Assembly (NCBI GenBank): GCA_913774625.1
Contig: CAJYHL010000019.1
Span: 1 to 64,000, forward strand
DNA length: 64,000 nt
Source: an uncultured Acidovorax sp.
Lineage (GTDB): Bacteria > Pseudomonadota > Gammaproteobacteria > Burkholderiales > Burkholderiaceae_C
Direction of reading: 5' to 3'
The notes below the pieces were generated by a model. The model searched no databases, had not been told where the DNA came from, and saw nothing but the letters and a program-made list of their open reading frames with translations. Shown here piece by piece: positions 31,983 through 40,928 of this stretch. How positions within the stretch are numbered: position 1 is the first letter of the stretch; each line of letters begins with the position of its first letter. The translations under genes and the position numbers were made by a program.

Positions 31983-33439
31983 GGCGCCGATTGTGCCCCT
32001 GGCGGGAGCCGGTGCGCAGGTTCCAGGGGCAGCCGCACGACGGCGTCGAGTCCGGCGATGCGTCCGTTCTCCTCGCGGTTGGCCAGCGCGATGCTGCCGC
32101 CCAGCGCCTGCACGATCTCCTGGCAGATGGCCAGGCCCAGGCCCGAGCCGGTGCGGATGTCGCCCGCTGAAAAGGGCTGGAAGAGCCGCGTCGCCAGATC
32201 GGCATCGATGCCCGGGCCCTGGTCGGCGATGGTCAGGGCTGCATGCCGGCCGTCGCTGCGCAGATCCACGGTGAGCGTGCTGCGCGGCGGAGCATGGCGG
32301 ATGGCGTTGTGCAGCAGGTTGCGCGCCAGTTCGCGCAGCATCCATTCATGGGCCCGCACCGGCGCCGGTTCGGTGTGGATGCCGAAGTCGAGATCGTGCT
32401 GGGCGACCAGCGGCGACAGGTCCAGCGCCACGTCGCGCAGCACCGCGTCCAGCCGAGTCAGAGGCGGCGTGGCCTGCTGGCGCAACTGCTCCACCTTGGC
32501 CAGCGCCAGCATCTGGTTGGCCAGCTGGGTTGCGCGGTCCACCGTGCCGCCGATCTCGTGCAGCGCCTGTTCGGGCGGCGTATCTCCGCGCAAGGCCGAT
32601 TGCACCTGGGTCTTGAGCACGGCCAGCGGCGTGCGCAGTTGGTGCGATGCATCGCGCACGAAGCGCTTCTGATGCTCCAGCAGGTAGTCCAGCCGCTGCA
32701 TCACGCCGTTGGTGGCGGCGATCAGCGGCTGCAGCTCGCGCGGTGCGGACGGAGCCGCGATGGGGCTGAGGTCGTCCTCGGTGCGCTCCTGCAGGTGGGC
32801 GCTGAGCTGGCGCACGGGCCGCGTGGCGCGCTGCACCACCAGCACCACGACGAGGGCGATGGCGGCGACCAGCAGGGCCTGGCGGGCCAGGGTGTTCCAG
32901 AGCATCTGCAGCGCCAGGGTGTGGCGCAGCTCCAGCGTCTCGGCCACCTGGATCACGGCCATGCCCCGGCCGCGCGCCGAGGCAACGGGCTGCAGCAGCA
33001 CGGCCACGCGCACCGGCTGGCCGCGGAATTCGTCGTTGTAGAAATCGACCAGGGCCGCGTAGGGCGGGCGCGCCGGGATGGCACCGTGCCACACGGGCAG
33101 CTCGGCGAAGCCCGAGACCAGCTCGCCGTGCAGGTTGGATACCCGGTAGAACATGCGGCTCTGGTTGTCGGCCTCGAAAGCCTCCAGCGCCGAGTAGGGC
33201 ACGGTGGCGTGCAGCGTGGCGGCATCGTCGTAGCCCTGCACGTCCAGCTGTTCGCTGATGCTCTTGGCCGAGGCGAGCAGGGTGCGGTCGTAGGCCGTGT
33301 GCAGCGACTGCAGCGTTTCCTGGTAGAGGCTCAGCGTGTTGAAGACGGTGAAGGCGAAGACCGGCACCAGGATGCCCAGCAGCAATTGCCGGCGCAGCGA
33401 CAGTCCACGCGCAGGCCGTGGCGGGCGCGGCGGCCTCAT
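31979..33439 (-). CDS. tctE: Sensor histidine kinase TctE
   Basis: A 486-residue membrane kinase. Helix one near residues 17-37, a periplasmic domain of about 150 residues of the TctE N-terminal type, helix two near 187-204, HAMP, then RFVRDASHQLRTPLAVLKTQ with His266 as the phosphorylation site. ATP-binding boxes are ARNLLHNAIRHAP, IADQGPGI and GSGLGLAICQEIVQALGGSI. Both ends overlap neighbours by four bases (tctD upstream, the S4 gene downstream), so the three are coupled. With TctD it should sense tricarboxylates and control the facing tctCBA genes; the ligand is inferred from this context. Confidence 0.94.
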   Translation of the reverse strand: MRPPRPPRPARGLSLRRQLLLGILVPVFAFTVFNTLSLYQETLQSLHTAYDRTLLASAKSISEQLDVQGYDDAATLHATVPYSALEAFEADNQSRMFYRVSNLHGELVSGFAELPVWHGAIPARPPYAALVDFYNDEFRGQPVRVAVLLQPVASARGRGMAVIQVAETLELRHTLALQMLWNTLARQALLVAAIALVVVLVVQRATRPVRQLSAHLQERTEDDLSPIAAPSAPRELQPLIAATNGVMQRLDYLLEHQKRFVRDASHQLRTPLAVLKTQVQSALRGDTPPEQALHEIGGTVDRATQLANQMLALAKVEQLRQQATPPLTRLDAVLRDVALDLSPLVAQHDLDFGIHTEPAPVRAHEWMLRELARNLLHNAIRHAPPRSTLTVDLRSDGRHAALTIADQGPGIDADLATRLFQPFSAGDIRTGSGLGLAICQEIVQALGGSIALANREENGRIAGLDAVVRLPLEPAHRLPPGAQSAP

Positions 33440-34119
33440 GCGTCGGCTTTCAGCAGATAGCCCAGGCCGCGCAGCGTCATCAGCGTGAGGCCGGTGCCGG
33501 CCAGCTTCTTGCGCAGGCGATAGACCACGACCTCGATCGCTTCGTACTGCACATCGAGCTGGCCGGGGAAGACCAGTTCGTAGAGCCGTTCCTTGGCGAC
33601 GGCATGGCCGGGCTGAGCCAGCAGGGCGTGCATCAACGCCAGCTCGCGCGGGGTGAACTCCATCACCTCGCCGTCCCGGTAGATCGCGCCGCTCTCTTTT
33701 TCATAGCGTATGGCGCCCAGCGTGACGGCGCTGGAGGCCGTTCTGGCTTCGGGCGCATCGCCGCTGCGGCGCACCAGGGCGCGCAGGCGCGCCTCCAGTT
33801 CGTCCAGGTCGAAGGGCTTGGGCAGGTAGTCGTCGGCGCCGGCATTGAGGCCCAGCACCCGGTCGCCCACGGTGCCGCGCGCCGTGAGCAGCAGCACGGG
33901 CGTGCGCAGGCCGCGTGCGCGGGCCTGCTGCAGCACCTGCAGGCCGTCGAGGCCGGGCAGGCTCAGGTCGAGCACGATGGCGTCCGGCGGGCGTGCGATC
34001 CAATGGGCCAGGGCGGCGCGGCCGTCGGCCAGGGCGGTCACCTCCATGCCGCGCCGCGCCAGCGAGCGCTGCAGCGTGGCCTGCATGGCGGCGTCGTCTT
34101 CCACGAGGAGCAATTGCAT
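33436..34119 (-). CDS. tctD: Response regulator TctD
   Basis: A 227-residue OmpR-type regulator. The receiver has LLLVEDDAAMQ, the acceptor in AIVLDLSLPGLDG (Asp51), LLLTARG and DDYLPKPF; the C-terminal winged helix has FTPRELALMHALLAQPGHAV and EAIEVVVYRLRKKL. The ATG giving MQLLLVEDD was chosen; a longer in-frame start adds non-conserved residues. It lies 176 bases from tctC on the opposite strand, the usual arrangement for a regulator of a divergent tricarboxylate transporter operon, and overlaps tctE by four bases. Confidence 0.95.
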   Translation of the reverse strand: MQLLLVEDDAAMQATLQRSLARRGMEVTALADGRAALAHWIARPPDAIVLDLSLPGLDGLQVLQQARARGLRTPVLLLTARGTVGDRVLGLNAGADDYLPKPFDLDELEARLRALVRRSGDAPEARTASSAVTLGAIRYEKESGAIYRDGEVMEFTPRELALMHALLAQPGHAVAKERLYELVFPGQLDVQYEAIEVVVYRLRKKLAGTGLTLMTLRGLGYLLKADA

Positions 34120-34294
34120 GGTGCGCGACCATAGCACCGGGCACGGCGGGCGCACCCATGGGTGTTTTCCCCGAGTCTGCGGACAGCCATTTGACAGGAT
34201 CGCCGCGCATCATCGCCGCCACAAGAACACCTTCCGGGACCGGCTCCGCAGCCTGCCCGGCAGACCCGATCCCCTTCAGGAGACAAGACCAGCC

Positions 34295-35254
34295 ATGCGC
34301 CGCGATACCTTCCTCAAGTCCCTGGCCGCCCTGGCCGCCACGGGCGCGCTGCCCCTGTCGGCCCACGCGGCCGCCGCCGTCAAGATGATGCTGCCCGCCA
34401 ACCCCGGCGGCGGCTGGGACACCACGGGCCGCGCCCTGGGCAAGGCGCTGCAGGACGCGGGCGTGGCCTCGTCCGTCACCTACGACAACAAGGGCGGCGC
34501 GGCCGGCGCCATCGGCCTGGCGCAGTTCGTCAACGGCTCCAAGAGCGACCCGAACGCGCTGATGGTGATGGGCGCGGTGATGCTGGGCGGCATCATCACC
34601 GGCAAGCCGCCGGTCAACCTGTCTCAGGCCACGCCCATCGCGCGCCTGACCAGCGAATACAACGTCTTCGTGCTGCCCGCCAACTCGCCCTACAAGTCGA
34701 TGGGCGAAGTCGTCGCGCAGCTCAAGAAGGACCCGGGCAGCGTGAAGTGGGGCGGCGGCTCGCGCGGCTCCACCGAGCACATCGCGGCCGCCATGATCGC
34801 CCGCGAAGTGGGCGTGGACCCGGCCAGGATCAACTACGTGGCCTTCCGTGGGGGCGGCGAATCCATCGCCGCCATCCTGGGCGGCAACGTGACCATCGGC
34901 GGCGGCGGCTACAGCGAGATGGCCGAATACATCGCCACCAAGAAGATGGTGCCGGTGGCCGTCACCTCGGGCCAGCGGCTCAAGGGCTCGTCCGTGCCCA
35001 CGCTCAAGGAGCAGGGCATCAACGTGGAGATCGGCAACTGGCGCGGCGTCTATGGCGCGCCCGGCATCACGCCCGCGCAGCGCAAGGCGCTGATCGACAT
35101 GGTGGCCCAGGCGCTCAAGAGCAAGAGCTGGGCGGAGTCGCTCGCGAAGAACGACTGGACGCCCGCCTGGCTGGCCGGAGACGAGTTCGGCGCCTTCGTC
35201 GATGCGGAATTCGCCAGCTTGCGCGCCACCATGGTCAAGGCCGGCATGGTCTGA
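34295..35254 (+). CDS. tctC: Tricarboxylate-binding receptor TctC (Bug family)
   Basis: A 319-residue periplasmic receptor of the tripartite tricarboxylate transporter. The N-terminus [20 protein letters not shown] ending SAHA is a signal peptide with a twin-arginine look (RR then FLK, one residue longer than the usual spacing). The mature protein has the Bug motifs [20 protein letters not shown] and [20 protein letters not shown] and later [19 protein letters not shown]. The ATG has AGGAG about 12 bases upstream. It is first in tctCBA and divergent from tctDE, consistent with induction by a tricarboxylate such as citrate. The ligand is inferred. Confidence 0.93.
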   Translation: MRRDTFLKSLAALAATGALPLSAHAAAAVKMMLPANPGGGWDTTGRALGKALQDAGVASSVTYDNKGGAAGAIGLAQFVNGSKSDPNALMVMGAVMLGGIITGKPPVNLSQATPIARLTSEYNVFVLPANSPYKSMGEVVAQLKKDPGSVKWGGGSRGSTEHIAAAMIAREVGVDPARINYVAFRGGGESIAAILGGNVTIGGGGYSEMAEYIATKKMVPVAVTSGQRLKGSSVPTLKEQGINVEIGNWRGVYGAPGITPAQRKALIDMVAQALKSKSWAESLAKNDWTPAWLAGDEFGAFVDAEFASLRATMVKAGMV

Positions 35255-35261
35255 CGGGCCC

Positions 35262-35293
35262 CGCCCGACCGCCCGACCGCCCGACCGCCCGAC
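35262..35293. repeat. Four tandem copies of CGCCCGAC between tctC and tctB
   Basis: Four exact 8-base units directly after the tctC stop. The array lies in the 129-base gap between tctC and tctB and could change in copy number by slippage. Confidence 0.9.
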
Positions 35294-35383
35294 CGCCTGA
35301 AGACGAGCGCATTCGCCCCGGTGGCGGGTGCGCTTTTCTTCGCCTTCCTCCCGAGCTTTTTCCTTTTTCGAGAGTCCCCACCC

Positions 35384-35956
35384 ATGACCGAACACTCGAT
35401 CTCCGCCGCCGGCGCACCTGGCGATGCGCCGCCCGAGCCCGGTGCCGGCAACGTGCCTGCCGCGCGCGCGCAGCTGCTCGTCGGCATCGGCGTGCTGCTG
35501 ACGGCCGCCGCGCTGGCCTGGGGCGCGCTCGCCATTCCCGCCAGCGCGGGCTACGGCGGCGTGGGCCCCAACTTCCTGCCCTGGCTGGTGTCGGGCGTGC
35601 TGGGGCTGTGCGGCGTCTTCCTGGTGTGGGAATCGCTTTCGGGCGGCTTCCGCGAACTCGATGCCGGCGGCGGCGCGGGGCGGGCCGACAAGGGCGCCTT
35701 CGCCTGGGTGTCTGCGGGGCTGTTGCTGAATGCGGCGCTGATCACCACGCTGGGCTTCATCGTGAGCTGCACGCTGTGCTATCTGCTCGCCGTGCAGGGC
35801 CTGCGCCGCGCTGCGGGCCAGCCGGCAGCCGGCAGCCTGCGCACCTGGGGCCAGGACCTGGTCACGGGCCTGCTCATCTCGGCGCCCGTCTTCTGGGCCT
35901 TCACGCAATTCCTGGCGATCAACCTGCCGGGCCTGACGAACACGGGGTGGCTGTGA
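35384..35956 (+). CDS. tctB: Tripartite tricarboxylate transporter small subunit TctB
   Basis: A 190-residue membrane protein with four hydrophobic helices (about residues 29-47, 62-80, 106-130 and 160-180), the standard layout of TctB. The N-terminal 25 residues are Pro/Ala-rich and cytoplasmic. The start ATG gives [10 protein letters not shown]. Its TGA overlaps the tctA start as TGATG, so TctA translation is coupled. The 129-base gap after tctC carries the CGCCCGAC array and no terminator. Confidence 0.9.
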   Translation: MTEHSISAAGAPGDAPPEPGAGNVPAARAQLLVGIGVLLTAAALAWGALAIPASAGYGGVGPNFLPWLVSGVLGLCGVFLVWESLSGGFRELDAGGGAGRADKGAFAWVSAGLLLNAALITTLGFIVSCTLCYLLAVQGLRRAAGQPAAGSLRTWGQDLVTGLLISAPVFWAFTQFLAINLPGLTNTGWL

Positions 35957-37476
35957 TGGAAATCTTCGACGCACTGCTGGCGGGCTTCGCCACCGCCGCC
36001 ACGCCGGTCAACCTGCTGTGGGCCCTGGTGGGCTGCGCCCTGGGCACGGCCGTGGGCGTGCTGCCCGGCATCGGCCCGGCGGTGGCCGTGGCCATGCTGC
36101 TGCCCATCACGGCCAAGGTCGAGGTCACGGCTTCCATGATCTTCTTCGCCGGCATCTACTACGGTGCGATGTACGGCGGTTCCACCACCTCCATCCTGCT
36201 GAACACGCCCGGCGAAACGGCCAGCATGGTCACGGCGATGGAGGGCAACAAGATGGCCAAGAGCGGCCGCGCCGGCGCGGCGCTGGCCACCGCTGCCATC
36301 GGCTCCTTCGTCGCCGGCACCATCGCCACCGTGGTGGTGACGCTGTTCGCGCCCTATGTGGCCGACTTCGCCGTCAGGCTGGGTCCGCCCGAATACTTCA
36401 TGCTGATGGTGCTGGCTTTCACCACCGTGAGCGCAGTGCTGGGCAAGAGCACGGTGCGCGGCATGACGGCGCTGTTCCTGGGCCTGGCGCTGGGCTGCGT
36501 GGGCATGGACCAGATCTCGGGTGCCGCCCGCTATACCCTGGGCCAGCCCGAATTGCTGGACGGCATCGACATCGTGCTGGTGGCCGTGGGCCTCTTCGCC
36601 GTGGCCGAGGTGCTCTACGCCGCCATGTACGAAGGCCGCGTGGTCGATACCCAGAACCGCATGGGCCGCGTACACATGACGAAGCGCGACTGGAAGCGCT
36701 CGGTGCCCGCATGGATCCGCGGCACGCTGATCGGCACGCCCTTCGGCTGCATCCCGGCCGGCGGCACGGAGATCCCGACCTTCCTGAGCTATGCCACCGA
36801 AAAGAAGCTGGCCAGGCCCGAAGACCGGGCCGAGTTCGGCACCACGGGCGCCATCGAGGGCGTGGCCGGCCCCGAGGCCGCCAACAACGCCACGGTGACG
36901 GCCGCGCTGATCCCGCTGCTGACGCTGGGCATCCCCACCAGCAACACCACGGCCGTGCTGCTGGGCGCGTTCCAGAACTACGGCATCAACCCCGGCCCGC
37001 AGCTCTTCACCACTTCGGCCACGCTGGTGTGGGCGCTGATCGCCTCGCTTTACATCGGCAACATCATGCTGCTGGTGCTCAACCTGCCCATGGTGGGCCT
37101 GTGGGTCAAGCTGCTGAAGGTGCCCAAGCCGCAGCTCTACGCGGGCATCCTGATCTTCGCCACGGTGGGCGCCTACGGTATGCGCCAGAGCGCGTTCGAC
37201 CTGTTCCTGCTCTACGGTATCGGCCTCCTGGGCGTGCTGATGCGGCGCTTCGACTTCCCGACCGCGCCGGTGGTGGTGGGCATGATCCTGGGCCCGCTGG
37301 CCGAGGCGCAGATGCGCAACGCGATTTCCATCGGCGAAGGCAGCTGGATGGTGTTCGTGGAGCGGCCCATGTCGGTGGCGCTGCTGGCGATCGTGCTGGC
37401 CGTGCTCATCGTGCCGCGCGTGCTCAAGCACCTGGGGCGCCGCCGGCTGCTGCGGCTGCAGCAGCTGGACGCCTGA
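35956..37476 (+). CDS. tctA: Tripartite tricarboxylate transporter large subunit TctA
   Basis: A 506-residue integral membrane permease with about twelve helices. Conserved TctA stretches are [60 protein letters not shown], and ATVTAAL-type [20 protein letters not shown]. It imports the substrate delivered by TctC, driven by ion gradients. It ends the tctCBA operon and is followed by a strong terminator. Length and motif order are full and intact. Confidence 0.95.
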   Translation: MEIFDALLAGFATAATPVNLLWALVGCALGTAVGVLPGIGPAVAVAMLLPITAKVEVTASMIFFAGIYYGAMYGGSTTSILLNTPGETASMVTAMEGNKMAKSGRAGAALATAAIGSFVAGTIATVVVTLFAPYVADFAVRLGPPEYFMLMVLAFTTVSAVLGKSTVRGMTALFLGLALGCVGMDQISGAARYTLGQPELLDGIDIVLVAVGLFAVAEVLYAAMYEGRVVDTQNRMGRVHMTKRDWKRSVPAWIRGTLIGTPFGCIPAGGTEIPTFLSYATEKKLARPEDRAEFGTTGAIEGVAGPEAANNATVTAALIPLLTLGIPTSNTTAVLLGAFQNYGINPGPQLFTTSATLVWALIASLYIGNIMLLVLNLPMVGLWVKLLKVPKPQLYAGILIFATVGAYGMRQSAFDLFLLYGIGLLGVLMRRFDFPTAPVVVGMILGPLAEAQMRNAISIGEGSWMVFVERPMSVALLAIVLAVLIVPRVLKHLGRRRLLRLQQLDA

Positions 37477-37526
37477 CGGGGGTAGGCGGCGGCTGCGCTT
37501 CGCCGCGCTCCCCAACTCATCTCATC

Positions 37527-37561
37527 ACGCCCGGCCGGTCCGGGCGTTTTGTTTTGTTTTT
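37527..37561 (+). terminator. Rho-independent terminator of tctCBA
   Basis: An 8-base-pair stem ACGCCCGG/CCGGGCGT followed by TTTTGTTTTGTTTTT, 50 bases after the tctA stop. Confidence 0.9.
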
Positions 37562-37717
37562 GGGGGGCGTCATCCAGCCCCTGCATGCGGGCACATGCCT
37601 CAGGCTCCGAGGCGAACCCTGCCTACGCTCATGTCTGCGTGGCCAGGGCACCATGGGCTGCATTCTTCTTTCCACCACCGTCGTCATGCCGCCCCTCACG
37701 GGGCCAGGAGCGCATCC

Positions 37718-38125
37718 ATGTCCCGTAGAAATCAGCAACAAGCCGCAGCCCTCTGGCGCCAGGGGGCCGAGCTGTCCGCCGCCGCTCCGCAGGTGATCGC
37801 CCATCGCCTGGCGCGCATGGCGGCGGCCGGCCCGCAGCCTTCGGTGCGCGATCAGCGCGAGTTCACGCGCATGGTGGCGGAGAAGCAGACCGCCTTCGCC
37901 GAGGCCTGGATGGCCATGCTCACGCAATCCATGGTGGCCGGCCCCGCGCTGGGCATGGCGATGATGCGCGCCTGGTTCACGCCCTGGGGCAGCAAGGCGG
38001 GACAGGCGGGCCAGCGGGCCCTGGCGGCGCAGTGGCAGTCCGCTGCGATGGGCGTGATGGGCAAGGGGCTGGCGCCGGTGCGCGCCAAGGCCGTTGCCAA
38101 TGCGAAGCGCCTGAACCGGCTGTAA
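37718..38125 (+). CDS. Phasin-like polyhydroxyalkanoate granule-associated protein
   Basis: A 135-residue helical, Ala/Gln/Met-rich protein. The N-terminus MSRRNQQQAAALWRQGAELS, the middle RDQREFTRMVAEKQTAFAEA and the C-terminal LAPVRAKAVANAKRL resemble the small phasin family of Comamonadaceae that coats polyhydroxyalkanoate granules; this is from memory of the family and not a search. AGGAG stands eight bases before the ATG. It lacks membrane segments and a signal peptide. It is a single-gene unit bounded by the tct terminator and a hairpin. Confidence 0.65.
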   Translation: MSRRNQQQAAALWRQGAELSAAAPQVIAHRLARMAAAGPQPSVRDQREFTRMVAEKQTAFAEAWMAMLTQSMVAGPALGMAMMRAWFTPWGSKAGQAGQRALAAQWQSAAMGVMGKGLAPVRAKAVANAKRLNRL

Positions 38126-38133
38126 CGGCGCTT

Positions 38134-38154
38134 GTGGATAGCACGTCTATCCAC
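38134..38154. repeat. Inverted repeat GTGGATAG / CTATCCAC
   Basis: Perfect 8-base arms with a five-base loop, nine bases after the phasin-like stop. No T run follows, so termination is doubtful; it may begin a dispersed repeat that includes the segment at 38200-38225. Confidence 0.7.
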
Positions 38155-38199
38155 TGCGCACCGCGCCTTGCAGCCCATTCCGCCCATACCGCTGCGCGC

Positions 38200-38225
38200 C
38201 CCCTGGGAGATCGTGAACACGTTCT
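38200..38225. repeat. 26-base segment nearly identical to part of the reverse transcriptase gene (99-124)
   Basis: The two segments agree at 24 of 26 positions (CCCCTG-n-GAGATCGT-n-AACACGTTCT). Read on the minus strand both would encode NVFTISQG. Here it is non-coding, between the phasin-like gene and hemH. Confidence 0.8.
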
Positions 38226-38242
38226 AAGTGTAGGCAGGCCGG

Positions 38243-39292
38243 TCAGCGCACCGGCCAGCCGCCCAGTTGCTCCTGTGCGATCCGGCTCAGCGCCGAGATC
38301 CAGGGCGCGCCGTCGTTCATGCACGGGATGTAGCGGAACTCCTGGCCGCCGGCATGCAGGAAGGCCTCGCGAGCCTCCATGCTGATTTCCTCCAGCGTCT
38401 CCAGGCAGTCGCCCGTGAAGCCCGGGCACATCACATCGACCCGGCGCGTGCCGGCCTGGGCCATGGCGATGAGCGTGGGCTCGGTATAGGGCTCCAGCCA
38501 CTTGGCCGGGCCGAAGCGCGACTGGAAGGTCAGGCGCCACTGGTCGGGCTTGAGGTTCAGCGCTTCGGCCAGCAGACGGGCCGTGACCTGGCATTCGGCC
38601 TGGTAGGGGTCGCCCAGGCGCACGTTGCGTTCGGGAATGCCGTGGAAGCTCATCACCAACTGCTCGGCCGGGCCGCCTTCGCGGGCCCAGTGGGCGCGCA
38701 CGCTCTGCGCCAGCGCGTCGATGTAGGCCGGGTGGTCGTGGTAGCTGTTGACGAAACGCAGTTCGGGAAAGCGCCGCTGGCGCCGCGCCCAGTCCGTCAC
38801 GTCGTCCACCACGCTGGCCGTGGTGGTGGCCGAATACTGCGGGTAGAGCGGCAGCACCAGCACGCGGTCCACGCCCTCGTCCTGCAGGGCCTGCAGCTGC
38901 GATGCGATGGACGGCTTGCCGTAGCGCATGGCGTGGCGCACGGCCACGCGCAGGCCGGCTTCGCCCAGCCAGCCGCGCAGCAGCGTGGCCTGGCGCTTCG
39001 TCCACACGGCCAGGGGGGAGCCCTCGGGTGTCCAGATGCTGGCGTACTTGGCGGCCGACTTGGCTGGCCGCACGCGCAGGATGATGCCGTGCAGGATGGG
39101 CAGCCAGGCGATGCGCGGAATCTCCACCACGCGCGGGTCGCCCAGGAACTGCGCCAGATAGCGCCGCAGCGCGGGCGCGGTGGGCTCGTCGGGCGTGCCC
39201 AGGTTGCACAGCAGCACGGCGGTGCGGACGGGCGATGCGCCGGGGGCGCTGTCGGCAACGGTTACGGCGGTTGCAGCGGCGTTGGAGGTCAT
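38243..39292 (-). CDS. hemH: Ferrochelatase
   Basis: A 349-residue enzyme that inserts iron into protoporphyrin IX, the last step of haem synthesis. Motifs: VLLCNLGTPDEPTAPALRRY near residue 22, LDLPLYPQ-type VLVLPLYPQYSATTTASVVD near 130, the catalytic His in VMSFHGIPERNV, and the Glu/His helix region DVMCPGFTGDCLETLEEISM. The ATG giving MTSNAAATAV was chosen; a longer in-frame ATG reading begins with residues unlike the family. It is divergent from the HAD gene with a 49-base gap, so the two promoters overlap. Confidence 0.95.
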   Translation of the reverse strand: MTSNAAATAVTVADSAPGASPVRTAVLLCNLGTPDEPTAPALRRYLAQFLGDPRVVEIPRIAWLPILHGIILRVRPAKSAAKYASIWTPEGSPLAVWTKRQATLLRGWLGEAGLRVAVRHAMRYGKPSIASQLQALQDEGVDRVLVLPLYPQYSATTTASVVDDVTDWARRQRRFPELRFVNSYHDHPAYIDALAQSVRAHWAREGGPAEQLVMSFHGIPERNVRLGDPYQAECQVTARLLAEALNLKPDQWRLTFQSRFGPAKWLEPYTEPTLIAMAQAGTRRVDVMCPGFTGDCLETLEEISMEAREAFLHAGGQEFRYIPCMNDGAPWISALSRIAQEQLGGWPVR

Positions 39293-39341
39293 GGAGGCGA
39301 TGAAGGTTGGCTCGTGAAGGGGTGCGATATTCTCGGGCACC

Positions 39342-40043
39342 ATGCTCGACACCACCCGCATCCGCGCAATCACCCTCGATCTTGACGACACTCTCTGGCC
39401 CGTGTGGCCCGCCATCGCCCGGGCCGAGGTGGTGCTGCGCGACTGGCTGCGGCCGCACGCGCCCGCCACCGCGGCGCTGATGGAGGATGTGCAGGTCTTC
39501 GCCGCCCTCCGCGCCGGCGTGGCCCAGGCGCATCCGGAGTGGTCGCACGACCTCAGCGCGCTGCGGCGCGAGAGCATCCGCGCCGCGCTGTGCCAGTGCG
39601 GCGAGGACGAGGCGCTGACCGATGGCGCCTTCGATGCCTTCTTCGCCCAGCGCCAGCGCGTGGACCTGTATGGCGACGCCCTGGCTTCGCTGGATTTCCT
39701 TGCGTCGCGCTATCCGCTGCTGGCCGTGAGCAACGGCAACGCGCAGCTGGAGCTGGTGGGGCTGGACCGCTATTTCCGGGGCGCGCTCAAGGCCCGCGAA
39801 TTCGGCATCGCCAAGCCCGATCCGCGCATCTTCCACGCTGCGGCCCAGATGCTGGACGTGGAGCCCGCCGCCGTGCTGCATGTGGGCGACGATGCCCTGC
39901 TGGACGCGCACGGTGCGCTGCAGGCCGGCATGCAGGCGGTGTGGATCAACCGCCAGGCCGAGCCCTGGCCGCATGCCGGCCCGCAGCCGGCGACTGTGGA
40001 CGACCTGACGGGGCTGTGCCGGCTGCTGGGTTCCGCGGACTGA
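39342..40043 (+). CDS. HAD-superfamily hydrolase
   Basis: A 233-residue phosphatase-like protein. Motif I is AITLDLDDTLWPVW (nucleophile Asp13, acid/base Asp15), motif II LLAVSNGNA, motif III Lys in KAREFGIAKPDPRIFHAA, motif IV VLHVGDDALLDAHGALQAGM. The helical cap between motifs I and II makes it a type C1 HAD of the YigB/flavin-nucleotide phosphatase sort. The physiological substrate is unknown. It is divergent from hemH and followed by a family-type intergenic repeat. Confidence 0.88.
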   Translation: MLDTTRIRAITLDLDDTLWPVWPAIARAEVVLRDWLRPHAPATAALMEDVQVFAALRAGVAQAHPEWSHDLSALRRESIRAALCQCGEDEALTDGAFDAFFAQRQRVDLYGDALASLDFLASRYPLLAVSNGNAQLELVGLDRYFRGALKAREFGIAKPDPRIFHAAAQMLDVEPAAVLHVGDDALLDAHGALQAGMQAVWINRQAEPWPHAGPQPATVDDLTGLCRLLGSAD

Positions 40044-40057
40044 TCGCGGCGCCTTGG

Positions 40058-40113
40058 TGCTATCGAATAGATAGCTGAAGGCCCAGGAAATTCAAGCGCC
40101 ACAGGCCATTTCG
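40058..40113. repeat. Degenerate copy of a Comamonadaceae intergenic repeat
   Basis: TGCTATCGAATAGATAGCTG then TTCAAGCGCCACAGGCCATT resembles a dispersed repeat I recall from Acidovorax, Rhodoferax and Polaromonas intergenic regions (TGCTATCAAAATAATAGCTG, then TCAAGCGC, then AGGCCATTT). It fills the gap between convergent genes. Assignment is from memory. Confidence 0.55.
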
Positions 40114-40114
40114 C

Positions 40115-40924
40115 CTAGGCCCCCAGAAAACTGCGCAGCGCGGCCAGCGTCGCTTCCGGCGCCTCCGTCATCTGGCTGTGGCCCACGGGCAGCATGTCCA
40201 CCGTGACCTGAAGCCCGCGCGCCCGCGCTGCGGCGATGAGGCCCTGAGCGGCGCGCGGCTGCGTCATCTGGTCATGCGCGCCCAGCGCGAACAGCACCGG
40301 GCAGGCGAGGGCCGCGATGGCCGCTTCCGCGCCCGCATAGCGGTCGCAGGCCACGAAGCCCCGGTGGAACACGTTGACCTCGGGGTTGCTGCGCAGCACG
40401 CGGCGGCCCAGCGCCATGCCGGCGCCGAAGGTCCAGAAGCCGCCGCCCGAGGGCGAGGCCAGGCCGCTGCGCGAGAACACGTTGACCATGCGCAGCGCCT
40501 TTTCGGGCTCATGTAGCGCGGCCTCGATCAGCGCGGGCGACACCTTCATCGGATAGGCCGTGCCCACCAGCGCCAGATGCGTGGCGGCTGTGCCCAGCCG
40601 GGCAGCGGCCTCCAGCGCGATCAGCGATCCCCAGCTGTGGCCGATGAGCGCGGCACGCTGCACGCCCAGCGCGCTCAGCAGGGCGAGGATGGATCCTGCG
40701 GCCTGCTCCACGCTGTCGGGCGCATCGCCGCCGCTGCGGCCATGGCCGGGCAGATCGACGGCCAGCACGTTCCAGCCGTGGTGGGCGAGATGCCGGCTCT
40801 GGAAGCCCCAGACGCTGTGGTCGTTGAGCACGCCGTGGACCAGCACGGCCGTGGGCCGCGCCGCATCGAAGGGCTTGCCGCCGGTGTAGCAGTAGAGGGG
40901 GGCGCCGTTGACGGTGACTTGCAT
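40115..40924 (-). CDS. Alpha/beta-fold hydrolase
   Basis: A 269-residue hydrolase with a complete fold: oxyanion region AVLVHGVLNDHSVWGFQ, DLPGHGRSGG, nucleophile elbow LIGHSWGSLIALEAA (Ser97), the acid in FALGAHDQMTQPRAA and the catalytic His in LPVGHSQMTEAPE. No signal peptide, so it should be cytoplasmic. The substrate cannot be inferred. It is only four bases downstream of the PLP sulfhydrylase gene on the same strand, so the two are likely co-transcribed; an activity on an acylated homoserine or similar ester is conceivable but speculative. Confidence 0.88.
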   Translation of the reverse strand: MQVTVNGAPLYCYTGGKPFDAARPTAVLVHGVLNDHSVWGFQSRHLAHHGWNVLAVDLPGHGRSGGDAPDSVEQAAGSILALLSALGVQRAALIGHSWGSLIALEAAARLGTAATHLALVGTAYPMKVSPALIEAALHEPEKALRMVNVFSRSGLASPSGGGFWTFGAGMALGRRVLRSNPEVNVFHRGFVACDRYAGAEAAIAALACPVLFALGAHDQMTQPRAAQGLIAAARARGLQVTVDMLPVGHSQMTEAPEATLAALRSFLGA

Positions 40925-40928
40925 GGCT

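Noticed and set aside
35262-35293. CRISPR-like array
   Set aside because: The units are 8 bases with no spacers; it is a simple tandem repeat. No CRISPR array or cas gene was seen anywhere in the window.
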